This document shows positions 4,695-5,710 of a stretch of 5,710 bases of DNA, in pieces. The notes beneath the pieces are model-generated. The model saw only the letters and a list, made by a program, of their open reading frames with translations, did not search any database and had not been told where the DNA came from. The stretch's first letter is position 1. Each line of letters starts with the position of its first letter. This stretch comes from Spirochaetota bacterium (GTDB lineage: Bacteria; Spirochaetota; Spirochaetia; DSM-27196; PWMO01): the NCBI GenBank assembly GCA_009908925.1, contig JAAAOH010000140.1, positions 1-5,710 of the forward strand. The letters are read 5' to 3'. Both the position numbers and the translations under genes were made by a program.

Positions 4695-5710
4695 ATGTCT
4701 ACTCAATCATTTGCCGACCTCGGTCTGTCCGAGGCCTTTCTTCGCAGCGTGGCTGCCCAGGGCTATGACACGCCCACGGAGATCCAGGCGCGCGCCATCC
4801 CCCCTCTGCTCGAGGGAAAGGACCTTCTCGGAACCGCCCAGACGGGCACCGGCAAGACAGCCGCATTCACCCTTCCGCTCCTTCAGCGCCTCGTGGCCGA
4901 TGGCCATGCAAGCCGTGGCGGGTCGCGCGGTCGCGGGCAGGGCGCCTGCCGGCCGATCGCGCTCATCCTCGCGCCGACGCGCGAGCTCGCCATCCAGATA
5001 GACGAGAGCGTGGCCACCTACGGGGCCGGCTCCGGCGTCTCGCATCTTGCCGTTTTCGGCGGTGCCTCCAAGGGCGGCCAGCTCTCGGGGCTCCGCAGGA
5101 ATCCGCTTGTGCTCGCCGCAACACCCGGCCGCCTGCTCGACTTTGTCGGTGAGCGGGCGATCGACCTCTCCGGCGTGCAGACCCTCATCATCGACGAGGC
5201 AGACCGCATGCTCGACATGGGCTTCATCCCCGACGTGCGACGCATTGCCGCCCTCGTTGAGAACAGGCGACAAACCGTGTTGTTCTCGGCGACCATGCCC
5301 CGCCCCGTGGAGGAGCTCTCCCGCGAGCTTCTCGGTGAGGCCGAGCGCATTGCGGTGGCGCCCGAGGAGATCACCATCGATCGGATCCGCCAGAGCGTGC
5401 TCCATGTCGCGCGGGAGGATAAGCCTGCCTTGCTCCCCGAGCTCATCCGCGACCGGAACATGTTCCGCGTGCTCGTGTTCACCCGCACGAAGCACCGTGC
5501 CGCGCGCCTCGCGAAGGCGCTGCGAAAGACCGGTATAGACTCCGATGAGATTCACGGCAACCGCAGCCAGAACCAGCGCCAGAGCGCCCTCGAGCGATTT
5601 CGCTCCGGACGGGTGCAGGTGCTCGTCGGGACCGACGTAGCCGCCCGCGGAATCGACGTGGATGACATCACCCATGTCATAAACTACGAGATTCCGCACG
5701 AGGCGGAGAC
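4695..5710 (+). CDS. rhlE: DEAD-box ATP-dependent RNA helicase, RhlE type, 3'-truncated by window edge
   Basis: DEAD-box helicases use ATP to open short RNA duplexes and remodel RNA-protein complexes in the cytoplasm, in ribosome assembly, mRNA decay and cold adaptation. The 338 visible residues run off the right edge. Motifs in order are the Q motif (F6, then TPTEIQ 26-31), motif I AQTGTGKT (48-55), Ia PTRELA (94-99), GG (122-123), Ib TPGR (143-146), II DEAD (167-170), III SAT (198-200), IV VFTRTKH (261-267) and V VGTDVAARGID (311-321). Motif VI and the C-terminal tail lie beyond the window. The VFTRTKH..., IHGNRSQ combination and a Gly/Arg-rich insert between motifs I and Ia (about 70-86) favour the RhlE subgroup over DeaD, SrmB or DbpA, though the deciding tail is missing. 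It follows the PAS gene by 177 bases and probably has its own promoter. It shares direction with the synthetase/PAS pair, but no functional link is shown. Confidence 0.93.
   Translation, partial: MSTQSFADLGLSEAFLRSVAAQGYDTPTEIQARAIPPLLEGKDLLGTAQTGTGKTAAFTLPLLQRLVADGHASRGGSRGRGQGACRPIALILAPTRELAIQIDESVATYGAGSGVSHLAVFGGASKGGQLSGLRRNPLVLAATPGRLLDFVGERAIDLSGVQTLIIDEADRMLDMGFIPDVRRIAALVENRRQTVLFSATMPRPVEELSRELLGEAERIAVAPEEITIDRIRQSVLHVAREDKPALLPELIRDRNMFRVLVFTRTKHRAARLAKALRKTGIDSDEIHGNRSQNQRQSALERFRSGRVQVLVGTDVAARGIDVDDITHVINYEIPHEAE

Noticed and set aside
4707..5699. A 330-codon open frame on the minus strand opposite the helicase gene
   Set aside because: It mirrors the helicase codons in high-GC DNA, has no recognisable domain and has no ribosome-binding site. 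The plus strand carries all helicase motifs in order.

Overview
This is a high-GC bacterial window (well over 60% G+C by eye). It holds four complete or partial protein genes plus a fifth that runs off the right edge. Coding density is high, intergenic gaps are short, and Shine-Dalgarno sequences are clear (AAGGAGG, GGGGGAG, CGGAGG, AAGGA). The gene set is a LacI-type regulator, a LytR-CpsA-Psr (LCP) envelope protein, a (p)ppGpp synthetase, a PAS protein and an RhlE-type RNA helicase. It fits a free-living bacterium that senses its environment, but it does not fix the phylum. The first PAS domain resembles those found next to CheR/CheB, which suggests a chemotactic lineage, but only weakly. 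No tRNA, rRNA, CRISPR array, insertion sequence or attachment site is visible.

Layout. At 2-871 (+) lies the ligand-binding part of a LacI/GalR-family repressor, cut by the left edge. Its 3' end overlaps by 23 bases the 3' end of a convergent gene at 849-2933 (-). That gene encodes a membrane-anchored LCP-family protein with an unusually long N-terminal extracytoplasmic region, in which I see three divergent copies of a helix-plus-strand unit. A 167-base divergent gap (2934-3100) separates it from a rightward pair. The first member of the pair (3101-3739, 212 aa) is a stand-alone RelA/SpoT-type alarmone synthetase domain without hydrolase, TGS or ACT domains. The second (3708-4517, 269 aa) is a PAS-PAS protein with no output domain. 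The two overlap by 32 bases, and a strong ribosome-binding site for the PAS gene lies inside the synthetase gene. A 177-base gap follows, with a possible promoter, a 10-base palindrome and a weak inverted repeat. Then comes the DEAD-box RNA helicase (4695 to the window end).

Working together. The most interesting unit is the overlapping synthetase/PAS pair. It looks like a two-gene module in which an output-less PAS sensor is made in step with a catalytically complete-looking, synthetase-only (p)ppGpp enzyme. A natural hypothesis is that the PAS protein controls the synthetase in trans. The sequence shows the gene arrangement and motifs, but the functional link is inference. The LCP gene is divergent from this pair and may share regulatory DNA with it. 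The LacI regulator and the helicase look like ordinary neighbours.
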